64,000 nt of DNA, taken from positions 30,452-94,451 of the forward strand of contig CAJXNP010000023.1 in assembly GCA_913057175.1 (NCBI GenBank), written 5' to 3'. Source of the stretch: an uncultured Cytophagales bacterium. GTDB taxonomy: Bacteria; Bacteroidota; Bacteroidia; Cytophagales; Cyclobacteriaceae. Position numbers and translations under genes: made by a program. This document shows positions 1 to 9,278 of the stretch, in pieces (within the stretch, counting starts at the first letter, position 1; each line of letters starts with the position of its first letter). The notes beneath the pieces are model-generated. The model saw nothing but the letters and a program-made list of their open reading frames with translations. It searched no databases and was not told where the DNA came from.

Positions 1-80
1 AGGTTTCTGAAAGAATTGGAGTCGATTATGCCGGCGAAGATGCTAAAAAGCCCTGGCGGTTTTTGATCAATGATGTCTGA
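1..80 (+). CDS. C-terminal end of an unidentified gene (cut by window edge)
   Basis: The third forward frame is open from base 3 to a TGA at 78-80 and reads as a protein-like tail of 25 residues (VSERIGVDYAGEDAKKPWRF, then LINDV). The other forward frames stop within or shortly after this stretch and look less protein-like. I do not recognise the family from so short a piece. It ends about 60 bases before the universal stress protein gene on the same strand, so the two may be neighbours in a transcript, but an AT-rich gap lies between them. Confidence 0.4.
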   Translation, partial: VSERIGVDYAGEDAKKPWRFLINDV

Positions 81-139
81 CTATCCGAATTAAGACATTT
101 TTTTTTATTAACTTTTCGATTGGAATAACTAATCCATTA

Positions 140-979
140 ATGAAAAATATCCTTTGCCCGGTAGACTTTTCTGAAGTGTCCCTTAACGCCATTGAATTTG
201 CCACGCGAATCGCCGAAGCCCATCACGGTAGCCTCATATTGATAAATGTATTCACAGAAGAAGATTTCAACCAACTGCTCGAAACGGAACATATTAATAA
301 AGAATACAATGAAAAACTTGAGATCGCCGAAAGAAGGTTGAAATCCATCACAGATGAAATTAACCAGTCTGAGAAAAATAAAGGTTTACTTAGCTGTAAA
401 TATGCCATCGTCAGTGGGAAATTGTCCGAATCGATCCTCGAATATGTTGATGAACACAAAATCGACCTGATCGTGATGGGAACAACAGGTATGGCAAGGT
501 TGGAGGAAAAGTATATCGGTAGCCAGACCCTGAAGATCATTGAAAATACGTCGTGCTCTGTATTGGTGGTGCCAGAGGGTCAATCCTTTCACAAAATCAA
601 GAAAATTGTCTACGCCACTGACTATCAGGAGGAAGATAAAATTGCGATTCAGCAGGTCATTAGCCTGGCCACCGTATTGAACGCACATGTGGATTTGCTG
701 CACGTTTCTCATTCTGAAAATGATTTCAGCCTGGCGGTCTATGAGGAATTTGTGGAGGAAATGAAGAGCTTTACCAACTACAGTAAACTAAAATTTCATC
801 GCAAAATATTCCCGAGTACAACAAAAGGATTAAAAGAATTCGTTCATGAACATCACGCAGATCTGCTAATACTCCTTAGCAAAAAGCGCAACTTCTTTCA
901 AAATCTCTTCCACCACAGTGTTACAAAAGATTTGTATGAGTTTTCAGACTTTCCATTCCTGGTGGTGAAGAATAATTGA
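140..979 (+). CDS. Universal stress protein with two tandem UspA domains
   Basis: This 279-residue cytoplasmic protein has two fused Usp (HUP-fold) domains, about residues 1-147 and 152-279. Domain 1 starts with NILCPVDFSEVS and carries the full ATP-binding signature G-2x-G-9x-G-S at Gly114, Gly117, Gly127 and Ser128. Domain 2 starts with KIVYATDYQEED but has lost that signature: the equivalent stretch reads LLSKKRNFFQNLFHHS. Usp proteins are known as stress-induced nucleotide binders with poorly defined outputs. The asymmetry suggests one ATP-binding half and one scaffold half, which is inference. The gene stands alone, and a 9-bp-stem hairpin follows it at 1049-1073. Confidence 0.92.
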   Translation: MKNILCPVDFSEVSLNAIEFATRIAEAHHGSLILINVFTEEDFNQLLETEHINKEYNEKLEIAERRLKSITDEINQSEKNKGLLSCKYAIVSGKLSESILEYVDEHKIDLIVMGTTGMARLEEKYIGSQTLKIIENTSCSVLVVPEGQSFHKIKKIVYATDYQEEDKIAIQQVISLATVLNAHVDLLHVSHSENDFSLAVYEEFVEEMKSFTNYSKLKFHRKIFPSTTKGLKEFVHEHHADLLILLSKKRNFFQNLFHHSVTKDLYEFSDFPFLVVKNN

Positions 980-1048
980 GTCCATTAATTATTGCATAGG
1001 TTGAATTAAGTATCGTTTCTACTGAAATACATTTTGTGTAATATCATC

Positions 1049-1073
1049 GCAGGGTCTCGTGCGAAGACCCTGC
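1049..1073. repeat. Hairpin: 9-bp perfect stem, 7-nt loop
   Basis: GCAGGGTCT (1049-1057) and AGACCCTGC (1065-1073) are exact reverse complements around a 7-base loop. There is no T-run on either side, so a classical intrinsic terminator is not shown. It lies between the converging usp and GH3 genes and could act as a bidirectional 3'-end structure or be a dispersed palindromic repeat. Confidence 0.6.
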
Positions 1074-1104
1074 TATCACAAAAGGGTATTCATCCCAAAA
1101 ATTT

Positions 1105-1142
1105 TTTGTCTTCAATTATAAATCATAAAAAGTGAAGACAAA
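1105..1142. terminator. Candidate terminator hairpin between converging genes
   Basis: TTTGTCTTCA (1105-1114) and TGAAGACAAA (1133-1142) form a perfect 10-bp stem with an 18-nt loop. On the minus strand the stem is followed by a run of A and T. It sits 40 bases past the stop of the GH3 gene, in the right place for its 3' end. The long loop lowers confidence. Confidence 0.4.
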
Positions 1143-1182
1143 TTCAGGTCTGACTAACGTCTGACCCGTAACAAAAGGCGTC

Positions 1183-3354
1183 CTACATCTCTACATCGCC
1201 ACTCAATCGAATATCTCTCGAAGAGCTGCCGACCAATATTTCAAATTTACCTGGTTCTAAAACCCATTCGGATTTGGTGTCATCATAATACCGGAAGGCT
1301 TCATTATTGAGAGTGATCTCTATAGTTTGAGTTTCTCCTGAATTCAAGAATACCTTTTTAAAACCCTTTAATTCTTTTTCAGGGCGCTCCAATGAAGATT
1401 CAGTATCCTTTACATATACCTGAACAACTTCCCCTCCGGCAACATCACCGCTATTCGTTAACGATAAACTCACCTTCACATTCCCTTCACTTTTTTCAAT
1501 CGAAATATCTGAATAATCAAAGGTGGTGTAGGACAATCCATGTCCAAAAGCAAATTCCGGCTCCACTTCATAGGTGTCAAAATACCGGTATCCCACAAAT
1601 ATTCCCTCATTATAATTCATGACCAGATCTTCGCCCGGATACTCTCCTAATGTGTGGGCAGGACTATCCTCCAGTTTTTTAGGGAATGTCATAGGCAATT
1701 TCCCACTTGGATTCACATCACCGAAAATCACTTCTGCCAAAGCATTTCCACCCTCCATACCGCCATACCATGCTTGAATAATGCCTTTTGCACTTCCTAC
1801 CCATTCTGTCATATCGATCGGCGCTCCACCTACTAAAACCACTACGGTGTTTGGATTTGCAACCAAAACTGATTTGATCAGCTCATCTTGGCCAAATGGT
1901 AATTTCATACTGTGTTTATCAATACCTTCTGCGTCAAAAGCATTGTCATTCCAGTCATCGGAATATCCATGAACCCATCCTATAATCAAAATGGAAATGT
2001 CTGCTTTTTTCGCATTGCTAACCGCTTCAGTGATTAGGGAGGTATTGACGCCGCCGTCCTTTGTAATTTCATAACCCTGACTGAATTGTACGTCCACATT
2101 TTTAGCCAAAAAATTTGTTATCCCTTCGAGCGGAGTGACTTCATAGTAAGCTTTCACCTGCGAACTTCCGCCAGCGCCAGCATGTTTCCAGTCAGCATTA
2201 GCTCCAATAACTGCTATTTTTTTAGCATTGTTTTTATTTATAGGAAGAAGACCATCATTTTTGAGCAACACAATGGCCTCTTTTGCAACATTGTAAGCTG
2301 TCTGCTGATGTGTCTTTGTGTTGTAAGCTCCGGGCGTACGCTCACTAAACTTGTTGATCTTATACATCACCCTGAGAATTCGCCTTACTTTTTCATCAAT
2401 AACAGATTCTTCCACCACTCCATTCTCCACAAGCGTCACAACTGTGTCTCCCATGAAGAATTTGCCATACTCCGGATTGGGAAGCATGCCGAGATCAGTT
2501 CCCATTTCAATATCCAATCCATTCTTTACTGCCTTCAGGGTATTATCTAAAGCATTCCAGTCACTCATCACCAGCCCTTTAAAACCTAGCTCGCCTTTTA
2601 AAATATCTTTCAACAAAAACTCATTCTGATTGCAATATTCTCCCCGAAATTTGTTGTAGGCTCCCATCACAGACAACACTTCTCCTTCCTGAACTGCTGC
2701 TTTGAACCCGGGTAGGTATATTTCCCTGAAAGCACGATCACTCATCTCAATGTTAACCTGATTTCTTTCGAATTCCTGGTTGTTGGCAATGTAGTGTTTC
2801 GCGCAAGCTGCAATCCCCTGATCCTGAACACCTTTGACATAACCAACCACCATTTTGGAATTCAGATAGGGGTCTTCAGTCATGTATTCGAAGTTCCGAC
2901 CGTTTAAGGGAGTGCGAATGATATTAAGCCCCGGTCCAAGGATGATGTCCTTTCCGCGGAATTTGGCTTCACTTCCCAACACCTTTCCAAATTCATATCC
3001 CAAATCAGGATTCCAGGTGGCAGCAAGAGCTGTTCCTGTAGGTAAATAAGTACCGCTGTCCAGCACATCCTCATCCTTTGACCAATCCCTTCCGTGTTCA
3101 TGTCTCACACCATGTGGCCCGTCTGACATAACTAATTCGGGTATGCCCAATCGTTCTACACCGCCACTTGTGAATGATGAACTGCCGTGGATCATGTTGA
3201 CCTTTTCCACAAGGGTCATCTCATTGATCAGGCTATCGATTTTAGCATTCACGATGTCGGAATCGGATAATTCTCTTTTTGTTTCCTGACAGCCAATCAA
3301 TCCAAAAAAAAGAAAAACAAGTGCAAAAAAGTTTACTCTGAAATACGTCTTCAT
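1183..3354 (-). CDS. bglX: Glycoside hydrolase family 3 beta-glucosidase, lipoprotein
   Basis: This 723-residue enzyme probably hydrolyses terminal beta-linked glucose (or a related sugar) from oligosaccharides. It has a lipoprotein signal peptide with a lipobox ending at Cys22 (FGLIGC), so it is likely membrane-anchored outside the cytoplasm. The GH3 N-terminal TIM-barrel spans roughly residues 40-340, with the KH pair at Lys186-His187 and the nucleophile Asp265 in the VMSDW motif. A GH3 C-terminal alpha/beta sandwich (about 365-590) and a fibronectin-III-like domain (about 635-715) follow; no PA14 insert is seen. It is monocistronic and no SusCD pair is adjacent. A TATATTTG box lies upstream at 3383-3390. 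Substrate specificity cannot be read from the sequence. Confidence 0.95.
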   Translation of the reverse strand: MKTYFRVNFFALVFLFFGLIGCQETKRELSDSDIVNAKIDSLINEMTLVEKVNMIHGSSSFTSGGVERLGIPELVMSDGPHGVRHEHGRDWSKDEDVLDSGTYLPTGTALAATWNPDLGYEFGKVLGSEAKFRGKDIILGPGLNIIRTPLNGRNFEYMTEDPYLNSKMVVGYVKGVQDQGIAACAKHYIANNQEFERNQVNIEMSDRAFREIYLPGFKAAVQEGEVLSVMGAYNKFRGEYCNQNEFLLKDILKGELGFKGLVMSDWNALDNTLKAVKNGLDIEMGTDLGMLPNPEYGKFFMGDTVVTLVENGVVEESVIDEKVRRILRVMYKINKFSERTPGAYNTKTHQQTAYNVAKEAIVLLKNDGLLPINKNNAKKIAVIGANADWKHAGAGGSSQVKAYYEVTPLEGITNFLAKNVDVQFSQGYEITKDGGVNTSLITEAVSNAKKADISILIIGWVHGYSDDWNDNAFDAEGIDKHSMKLPFGQDELIKSVLVANPNTVVVLVGGAPIDMTEWVGSAKGIIQAWYGGMEGGNALAEVIFGDVNPSGKLPMTFPKKLEDSPAHTLGEYPGEDLVMNYNEGIFVGYRYFDTYEVEPEFAFGHGLSYTTFDYSDISIEKSEGNVKVSLSLTNSGDVAGGEVVQVYVKDTESSLERPEKELKGFKKVFLNSGETQTIEITLNNEAFRYYDDTKSEWVLEPGKFEILVGSSSRDIRLSGDVEM

Positions 3355-3382
3355 GTGAATTGTTAATGTTTGTTAGATGGAG

Positions 3383-3390
3383 CAAATATA
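3383..3390 (-). promoter_or_regulatory. -7 promoter box for the GH3 gene
   Basis: On the minus strand this reads TATATTTG, an exact match to the Bacteroidota -7 consensus TAnnTTTG, placed 28 bases before the ATG. I do not see a well-spaced -33 TTTG element, so the call rests on the -7 box only. Confidence 0.5.
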
Positions 3391-3479
3391 TCATTTAAAT
3401 TCAAACAGAAGATCGCACAATACAGGCTGAATAAAATTACACAATCATCATATTGACAGTAAAAGGAGTAATTCTCTTC

Positions 3480-4130
3480 CTAGGCAAATAAGTTGTTTAC
3501 ACTTTCCGAAACTGGAAGTTCTTTATGAGCTTCGGGGTCACTAATTGGTTTTTGGGGAATGACCCTTAACGGCAATTCTCCAGCCCAGACATCCAGCTCG
3601 TAATCTTCCGGTTCGTCGATGGGTTTTCCTGTCCGGATCTTGGCCGACACTTCCTCCAGTTTTATTTTCAGAAGCTTGGTGATTTTTAATTCTTTTTGAC
3701 TGGGCTGGCGGACTTCTTCCCATCTTCCTGTTAATACCTGATCGCTTACTGCTTTCAGGGCTGTTAATTTTTCTTCATCATCTGTTACCAGCTCAGCTTT
3801 CCCAAAAATGACAACCGATCGATAATTCATGGAATGGTGAAAGGCCGATCTTGCAAGGACTAAGCCATCCAAATGTGTGACATTGATGGACACATCAACT
3901 CCCTGCTCCAAAGTCTTTAGCATCCGGCTACCAACAGCCCCATGAAGGAAAATCACATCTTCCTTCCGACCAAAAATGGTGGGGATCACCACAGGATATC
4001 CTTCATAAATAAATCCAACGTGGCAAATTTTTGCTTCATCAAGGATTCGATATACAGTTTCTTTATCATACGAGCCTCTTTTTGATAAAATCTTAACTTT
4101 GGTTTTAGGGGTAATGGTAAATTGTTGCAT
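3480..4130 (-). CDS. Pyridoxamine 5'-phosphate oxidase-family flavin-binding protein
   Basis: This 216-residue cytoplasmic protein belongs to the split-barrel FMN-binding family (COG3467, NimA-like). The conserved start of the domain is seen at DEAKICHVGFIYEGYPVVIP, then FLHGAVGSRMLKTL and SINVTHLDGLVLARSAFHHS, which are hallmark strands of the family. Members bind flavin, and some reduce nitro-compounds or oxidise small substrates; the substrate here is unknown. It starts at an ATG and is transcribed away from the tandem-repeat region. No partner gene is linked. Confidence 0.85.
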   Translation of the reverse strand: MQQFTITPKTKVKILSKRGSYDKETVYRILDEAKICHVGFIYEGYPVVIPTIFGRKEDVIFLHGAVGSRMLKTLEQGVDVSINVTHLDGLVLARSAFHHSMNYRSVVIFGKAELVTDDEEKLTALKAVSDQVLTGRWEEVRQPSQKELKITKLLKIKLEEVSAKIRTGKPIDEPEDYELDVWAGELPLRVIPQKPISDPEAHKELPVSESVNNLFA

Positions 4131-4152
4131 GAATCTTCTTATTAGTTATTTA

Positions 4153-4548
4153 GTTATTGGTTATTCAGTTAATTAGTTGATTGAGTTAACTAAGTAATTT
4201 TTGTTGCTGGTTGCTTGTTTCTGGTTTCTTCAGTTTTCAACTTCTGACTCCGGTCTTCCGACTTCCAGCTTTTCATATGGATCAGTTATAGGTTATTCAG
4301 TTAATTAGTTGATTGAGGTAACAGAGTAATTTTTGTTGCTGGTTGCTTGTTTCTGGTTTTTTCAGTCTTCAACTTCTGACTCCGGTCTTCCGAATTCCAA
4401 CTTTTCATATGGATCAGTTATTGGTTATTCAGTTAATTAGTTGATTGAGGTAACTGAGTAATTTTTGTTGCTGGTTGCTTGTTTCTGGTTTCTTCAGTTT
4501 TCAACTTCTGACTTCTAGCTTTCAGCTTTGAACTTTTTCCATGGTTAC
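4153..4548. repeat. 132-bp tandem repeat, about three copies
   Basis: Three head-to-tail copies begin at 4153, 4285 and 4417 with an exact 132-base period. Each starts with GTTAT(T/A)GGTTATTCAGTT and contains GTTGCTGGTTGCTTG and TCAACTTCTGACT. Copies 1 and 2 run the full length with few changes. Copy 3 departs after about 4512, where it changes into the AGCTTTCAGCTTTGAACT motif. No frame is open across the array and no gene start lies within it. It fills most of the 617-base gap between 4131 and 4747. Confidence 0.9.
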
Positions 4549-4617
4549 TGAGTTATTAGGTTAATTAATCATTCCCTTTGTTTTTTACTTTCAGCCTTGA
4601 GCTTTCAGCTTTGAACT
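4517..4617. repeat. Two copies of an 18-base repeat
   Basis: AGCTTTCAGCTTTGAACT occurs exactly at 4517-4534 and again at 4600-4617. Motifs of this look are common in intergenic DNA of Cytophagales (recalled, not checked). Together with the 132-bp array they account for the gap before the alcohol dehydrogenase gene. Confidence 0.7.
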
Positions 4618-4747
4618 CGTTTACAATTTATTCTGGAATTTAGTAACTCCTGTTGACAATCCTGGGTTGTCTTTTTTTAAATAAATTCCAATTCCATTCG
4701 ATATTACCTAAAATTTCCATGAAATTTACCCATCGAAAATTTAAACT

Positions 4748-5782
4748 ATGAAAGCTGCCGAATTAACAGGTCTGAAACAATTTGACATTAGTGATAAAAG
4801 CAAACCAACTATCACCAGGGATACCGATATTCTGGTGAAAATCAATCGGGTAGGAGTTTGTGGATCGGATATTCATTATTTCTCGGAAGGAAAGATTGGC
4901 GATCAGATCATTGATTTTCCCTTCATTGTAGGGCACGAAGCGATGGGAACAATCGAGCAAATTGGCAGTAAAGTAAAAGGCATGAAAGTCGGACAACGTA
5001 TTGCTATCGAGCCGTCTGTTAGCTGCATGGAATGCGATCAATGTAAATCCGGACGCTATCACACCTGTCGGAACAACCTGTTTTTGGGGTGCCCGGGACA
5101 ACTCGAAGGAGCACTCCAGGATTACATCATTCTGAATCCATCTAATTGCATCCCTGTTTCAGAGCACGTCTCTGATGATGAGGCGGTTTTGGCAGAGCCT
5201 CTTTCGATAGGATTATACTCTGTCAAAAGATCAGGTATTCAAAAAGGTCAAACCGCTGCTATTCTTGGATTCGGACCAATTGGCCACAGTGTTTTTCTGT
5301 GTCTGAAAGCACAGGGAATCATTCCTAAACTGGTCACAGAAAAATTAAATTACAGGAAGAAGATCGCTGAAAAAGAAGGCGCTGTTCTAACCACAAACAC
5401 GAATGACCCTTCCTATCAGGATCTGATTAAGCAATATGAAAAAGAAGGTATCGATATTGCTTATGAATGTTGTGGAGAGCAGGAGGCTATTGAAGATGCC
5501 ATCAGAATCCTCAATCCCGGAGGCAAGTTGGTCATTGTGGGGATTCCCGAAGCGTTAAAAATATCCATACCTATCCATACGTTACGAAGAAAGGAAATTG
5601 ATATCATCAATATCAGAAGGCAATTAAATTGTGTGGAAGAAGTCATTGAACTAATGGAAAATAAGAAGATCGATGTATCGAATATGGTGACCCATCAATT
5701 CAAACTGAACGAAACACAAAAAGCCTTCGATATGGTCGCTAATTACCAGAATGGGGTAATGAAGGCCATGATCAATATTTGA
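4748..5782 (+). CDS. Zinc-dependent alcohol dehydrogenase, sorbitol/polyol dehydrogenase-like
   Basis: This 344-residue medium-chain dehydrogenase probably oxidises a polyol or secondary alcohol with NAD(P). Catalytic zinc ligands are visible at Cys38, His63-Glu64 (GHE) and Glu150. The structural zinc site is Cys93, Cys96, Cys99 and Cys107. The Rossmann motif GFGPIG is at 174-179. Length and motif order fit sorbitol, xylitol or threonine dehydrogenases; the YFSEGKIG segment after VGVCGSDIH resembles polyol dehydrogenases. It ends 41 bases before the PBP1A gene on the same strand, though the functions look unrelated. The exact substrate is not determinable. Confidence 0.9.
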   Translation: MKAAELTGLKQFDISDKSKPTITRDTDILVKINRVGVCGSDIHYFSEGKIGDQIIDFPFIVGHEAMGTIEQIGSKVKGMKVGQRIAIEPSVSCMECDQCKSGRYHTCRNNLFLGCPGQLEGALQDYIILNPSNCIPVSEHVSDDEAVLAEPLSIGLYSVKRSGIQKGQTAAILGFGPIGHSVFLCLKAQGIIPKLVTEKLNYRKKIAEKEGAVLTTNTNDPSYQDLIKQYEKEGIDIAYECCGEQEAIEDAIRILNPGGKLVIVGIPEALKISIPIHTLRRKEIDIINIRRQLNCVEEVIELMENKKIDVSNMVTHQFKLNETQKAFDMVANYQNGVMKAMINI

Positions 5783-5823
5783 CCCAATGACGTTTACAAT
5801 TTTATTACTAAACCACAGCTAAC

Positions 5824-8160
5824 TTGGCAAAAAGAATTACAAAAAGGGGGAAAAAATCTTCTAGGGGGATAAAGCGGATTATTTTTCGATCTATTCTAAC
5901 AATCATGATTTTAGCCATACTAATGCCGTTATCGCTTTTCCTGTATGTCTACTTTGAAATTCCCGCACCTCTTCCCACTGAAGAAGCTCTCAAACAAATC
6001 GTCAATCCGGAAGCATCTCTTGTTTTAGACAGTGACGAAAAGCGATTAGGGAAATATTTTATCTATGAGCGTACAACAGTTGGGTTTGAAAAAATCAACG
6101 AAAATGTCATTGATGCCCTGATTGCAACAGAAGACTCACGGTTTTACGAACATGACGGAGTAGATTACAGAAGCTTGATGCGAGTAGCTTTTAAAACGAT
6201 TTTACTAGGTAACGAAAGCGCAGGTGGCGGTAGTACCATTAGTCAGCAGCTAGCAAAAAACCTGTATTCCAGAAGGGATTTCCCATTTCTCAGCATGCCA
6301 GTCAACAAGATCCGTGAAATGATCATTGCCAGCCGGCTGGAAGATATTTATTCAAAAGAAGAGATTCTGGCCATTTATTTGAACACCGTTCCATTCGGTG
6401 ATAATGTTTTCGGAATTGAGTCCGCTTCTCAAAGATATTTCAGCAAATCCTCTACCAATTTAGAAGAACATGAAGCTGCAACACTGGTGGGAATGCTGAA
6501 GGGAAATACCTACTACAATCCGCGGATCCATCCGGACAGGGCATTGGAAAGGAGAAATATAGTACTAGACCTGATGCTCAAAGAAGGTTTTATTACCGAT
6601 CAGGACAAACAGATCTATAGCCAGAAGGAACTTGACCTGAAGCTTTCTGAAGTGAGGGAAAATTCACTCGCTGCCTATTTTCTGGACCGGGTTGCCATAG
6701 ATGTCAAGAAAATACTTACTGATTTATCGGGCGAGGAAAGTCAACTAAACCTGTATACGGATGGTTTGAAGATCTACACAACTATCGACTGGCAAATGCA
6801 GGAATACGCGGAAAAAGCCATGGCTACGCACATGAAAAAACTGCAACAGGATTTTAATGTTCATTGGAATAATACCAAACCCTGGGATCAGAAGAAAGAT
6901 ATTTTAGAGAGAGCAATCAAAAACTCCGACGCTTATAAAAAATGGAAAAAAAATGGGCTGAATGATCGCCAGATTCTGGATAGCATGAGCGTGAAAAACC
7001 CGATGGAAATATTTACCTGGCATGGGCCGAAAGAAGTGAATTTCTCATCCCTGGATTCTATCAAATATTACCTCATGCGACTGCATTCCGGTTTTGTAGC
7101 GATGGATCCGAAAACCGGATTTGTCAGGGCCTGGGTTGGTGGAGTGGATCATAATTTTTTCAAATACGACCACGTCAATTATCAAACCAAAAGGCAAGTT
7201 GGATCGACTTTTAAGCCATTTGTTTATGCTACTGCCCTGGATAATGGCACATCACCCTGCCAGTACTACCAGGCCTCTCAAGCCACTTTCGTGGAAAATA
7301 ATCAGGAATGGACCCCGTCCAATACCGGAGATGAATATGAAGGCAAGTATAGCCTGGAGGGAGCTTTGCAAAATTCCGTCAATACGGTATCGGTAAAGAT
7401 CCTGGAAGATGTAGGGGTTGAAAAGATCATTGACAACTGTGAAAAAATGGGAATTGAAAGTGACATTCCACCCTACCCTTCTATTGCCCTGGGCACTCCA
7501 TCTATTTCCTTACTCGAAATGGCTGGTGCTTATGGCTGTCTGGTTAATAAAGGTCGGTCCGTTCATCCGGAGTACATCCTGAAGATCGAGGATAAGGAAG
7601 GAAATACTATCTGGGAAAACCCCAAACAACCATCGCAGGTAGTATTCAGCAGTGAGACATCTGCCCTGATGATCGAGATGATGAAGGGTGTTGTGGATGT
7701 CGGCACAGCTGGCAGATTGAGAAGTGTTTACGGATTCAGGAATGATTTTGCCGGGAAAACAGGAACCACCCAAAACAATGCTGACGGATGGTTTATCGGA
7801 ATGCTTCCGGACCTGGTCGTGGCCGTTTGGGTAGGCGCAGATAGTCCGGCCATTCATTTTCGATCTACGGCGCTGGGACAAGGGGCCAATACCGCTTTGC
7901 CTATATTTGCCGAGTTTTTTAAGCAAATCAATAACGATGTTGAATATCGTTCGCTTGCCAATAATAGATTTCCAAATCTTCCTCCTTCTCTTGCGAGTGA
8001 GCTGGATTGTGATCCTTTTAAAGAGGAATTTAAGTTGTTTGAATTTTTATTTGGAAAGAACAAGGACAAAAAGGAAAAAAGAGAAGAACGGAGACAGAAT
8101 AAAGAAAACAAAGAGGGGATTTTTAAGAAGATAGGGAATTTGTTTAAGAAGAAGGAATAA
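5824..8160 (+). CDS. mrcA: Class A penicillin-binding protein 1A (bifunctional murein synthase)
   Basis: This 778-residue inner-membrane enzyme polymerises and crosslinks peptidoglycan. It has a basic cytoplasmic N-terminus, one membrane segment (about 21-43), a GT51 transglycosylase domain with catalytic Glu103 in ATEDSRFYEH and the GSTISQQLAKN motif at 136-146, and a transpeptidase domain with S461TFK464, S518VN520 and K645TGTT. The C-terminal 40 residues are very rich in Lys, Arg and Glu. The start is a TTG at 5824; the next ATG in frame would remove the basic N-terminus needed for membrane topology, so TTG is preferred. Confidence 0.95.
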   Translation: MAKRITKRGKKSSRGIKRIIFRSILTIMILAILMPLSLFLYVYFEIPAPLPTEEALKQIVNPEASLVLDSDEKRLGKYFIYERTTVGFEKINENVIDALIATEDSRFYEHDGVDYRSLMRVAFKTILLGNESAGGGSTISQQLAKNLYSRRDFPFLSMPVNKIREMIIASRLEDIYSKEEILAIYLNTVPFGDNVFGIESASQRYFSKSSTNLEEHEAATLVGMLKGNTYYNPRIHPDRALERRNIVLDLMLKEGFITDQDKQIYSQKELDLKLSEVRENSLAAYFLDRVAIDVKKILTDLSGEESQLNLYTDGLKIYTTIDWQMQEYAEKAMATHMKKLQQDFNVHWNNTKPWDQKKDILERAIKNSDAYKKWKKNGLNDRQILDSMSVKNPMEIFTWHGPKEVNFSSLDSIKYYLMRLHSGFVAMDPKTGFVRAWVGGVDHNFFKYDHVNYQTKRQVGSTFKPFVYATALDNGTSPCQYYQASQATFVENNQEWTPSNTGDEYEGKYSLEGALQNSVNTVSVKILEDVGVEKIIDNCEKMGIESDIPPYPSIALGTPSISLLEMAGAYGCLVNKGRSVHPEYILKIEDKEGNTIWENPKQPSQVVFSSETSALMIEMMKGVVDVGTAGRLRSVYGFRNDFAGKTGTTQNNADGWFIGMLPDLVVAVWVGADSPAIHFRSTALGQGANTALPIFAEFFKQINNDVEYRSLANNRFPNLPPSLASELDCDPFKEEFKLFEFLFGKNKDKKEKREERRQNKENKEGIFKKIGNLFKKKE

Positions 8161-8220
8161 TATTATTTCTCAAATAAATTCTTTCTCAACAACCCATTCC
8201 ATCTTCATTCAAAACAACTA

Positions 8221-8940
8221 TCAATTCCTCCACTTATTCACAAACTGATCAAACCTGTCACGGTAATTGTCCGTGACGGGAATGATAACCTCGCCAATCT
8301 GGACGGAATTTTTGGTGAGGGAATCTACTTTTGATAGGGAGACAATGTATGACCGGTGAATCCGCATAAAATTTGACTGAGGCAAAATGTCTTCGAGGTT
8401 TTTCAGGCTGGTGAGTGAAAGGATCGTTTTCTTATTGGCCAGGTGAACTTTTACATAATCTTTAAAGCCCTCAATATATTGAATATCGTCATGGGAAATC
8501 CTGACCAATGAATGCTCAACTTTGAGAAAAAGGTGCTGTTCTTCCGGCTGCTGAACTGATGTCTTTTGTTGAACTTTCAGCTGAGATTGAACCTTATTAG
8601 CTGCCTGAAAAAATTCTTCGTAGCTGAAAGGTTTTAGCAAATAATCAACTGCATCTACTTTGTAGCCCTCGATGGCAAATTGATCATAGGCCGTTGTAAA
8701 AACAATCTTGATACTATGTTTGCCGGAAGAAAGAACCCTGGCCAACTCTACCCCAGTCATTCCTTTCATCTGAATATCCAAAAATATGACGTCCGCTGCA
8801 TTTTCATAAATGGATTTCAATGCATCAACTCCATTGTCATAGCGGGCGGACAGTTCGAGAAATGGAGTCTGATCGATGTAGGAACAGATCAGGTCCAGCG
8901 CCAATGGCTCATCGTCAACAGCTATGCATTTGAGTTTCAT
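8221..8940 (-). CDS. LytTR-family response regulator
   Basis: This 239-residue two-component regulator has an N-terminal receiver domain (acidic pocket Asp9-Asp10, phospho-acceptor Asp55 in VIFLDIQM, conserved Lys in LLKPFSYEEF) and a C-terminal LytTR DNA-binding domain (about 135-235, with RIHRSYIVSLSKV). The cognate kinase is almost certainly the LytS-type protein encoded 338 bases upstream on the same strand. LytTR regulators bind direct repeats in promoters; the regulon cannot be inferred from this window. Confidence 0.93.
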   Translation of the reverse strand: MKLKCIAVDDEPLALDLICSYIDQTPFLELSARYDNGVDALKSIYENAADVIFLDIQMKGMTGVELARVLSSGKHSIKIVFTTAYDQFAIEGYKVDAVDYLLKPFSYEEFFQAANKVQSQLKVQQKTSVQQPEEQHLFLKVEHSLVRISHDDIQYIEGFKDYVKVHLANKKTILSLTSLKNLEDILPQSNFMRIHRSYIVSLSKVDSLTKNSVQIGEVIIPVTDNYRDRFDQFVNKWRN

Positions 8941-9278
8941 GTCTGCAATTTAGGTTAAATGGTGATTTTTAATGTTTCTAAAAAGTAGGCAGCAGTTAAT
9001 TGCTATTTAAAATGTCATCATTCCTTATAGACAATTGTTTACCTTTCACCTTTTGGCCCGTTTAGGAACCGATCCTGAATCAAGTTAAGGATGACACAAA
9101 AAGAGCTTTTTTGCCAACTGCATCTTTGCCAACTGCCAACTTTATAGTATGATTTTTCTCTCGCAATTATTCATCCGACCAACACCCGAAAATCTCCATT
9201 CATTTAAGTGGTTGGACGGAAAATCTTTTGCCAACTGCTTCTTTGCCAACTGCTTCTTTGCCAACTGCCAACTTTATT
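8941..9278. repeat. Gap with TTTGCCAACTGC repeat units
   Basis: This 338-base interval between the response regulator and kinase genes has no credible gene. It carries two clusters of the unit TTTGCCAACTGC: one near 9110-9140 and one at 9229-9275, where the unit recurs at a 15-base spacing. Each cluster ends with GCCAACTTTAT. A multiple-of-three spacing produces a spurious repetitive open frame. The interval separates the two genes of a regulatory pair that are usually adjacent, so insertion of the repeats is plausible. Confidence 0.75.

Noticed and set aside
4153..4548. 132-base array as a CRISPR
   Set aside because: Whole units including the would-be spacers are repeated, so there are no unique spacers.
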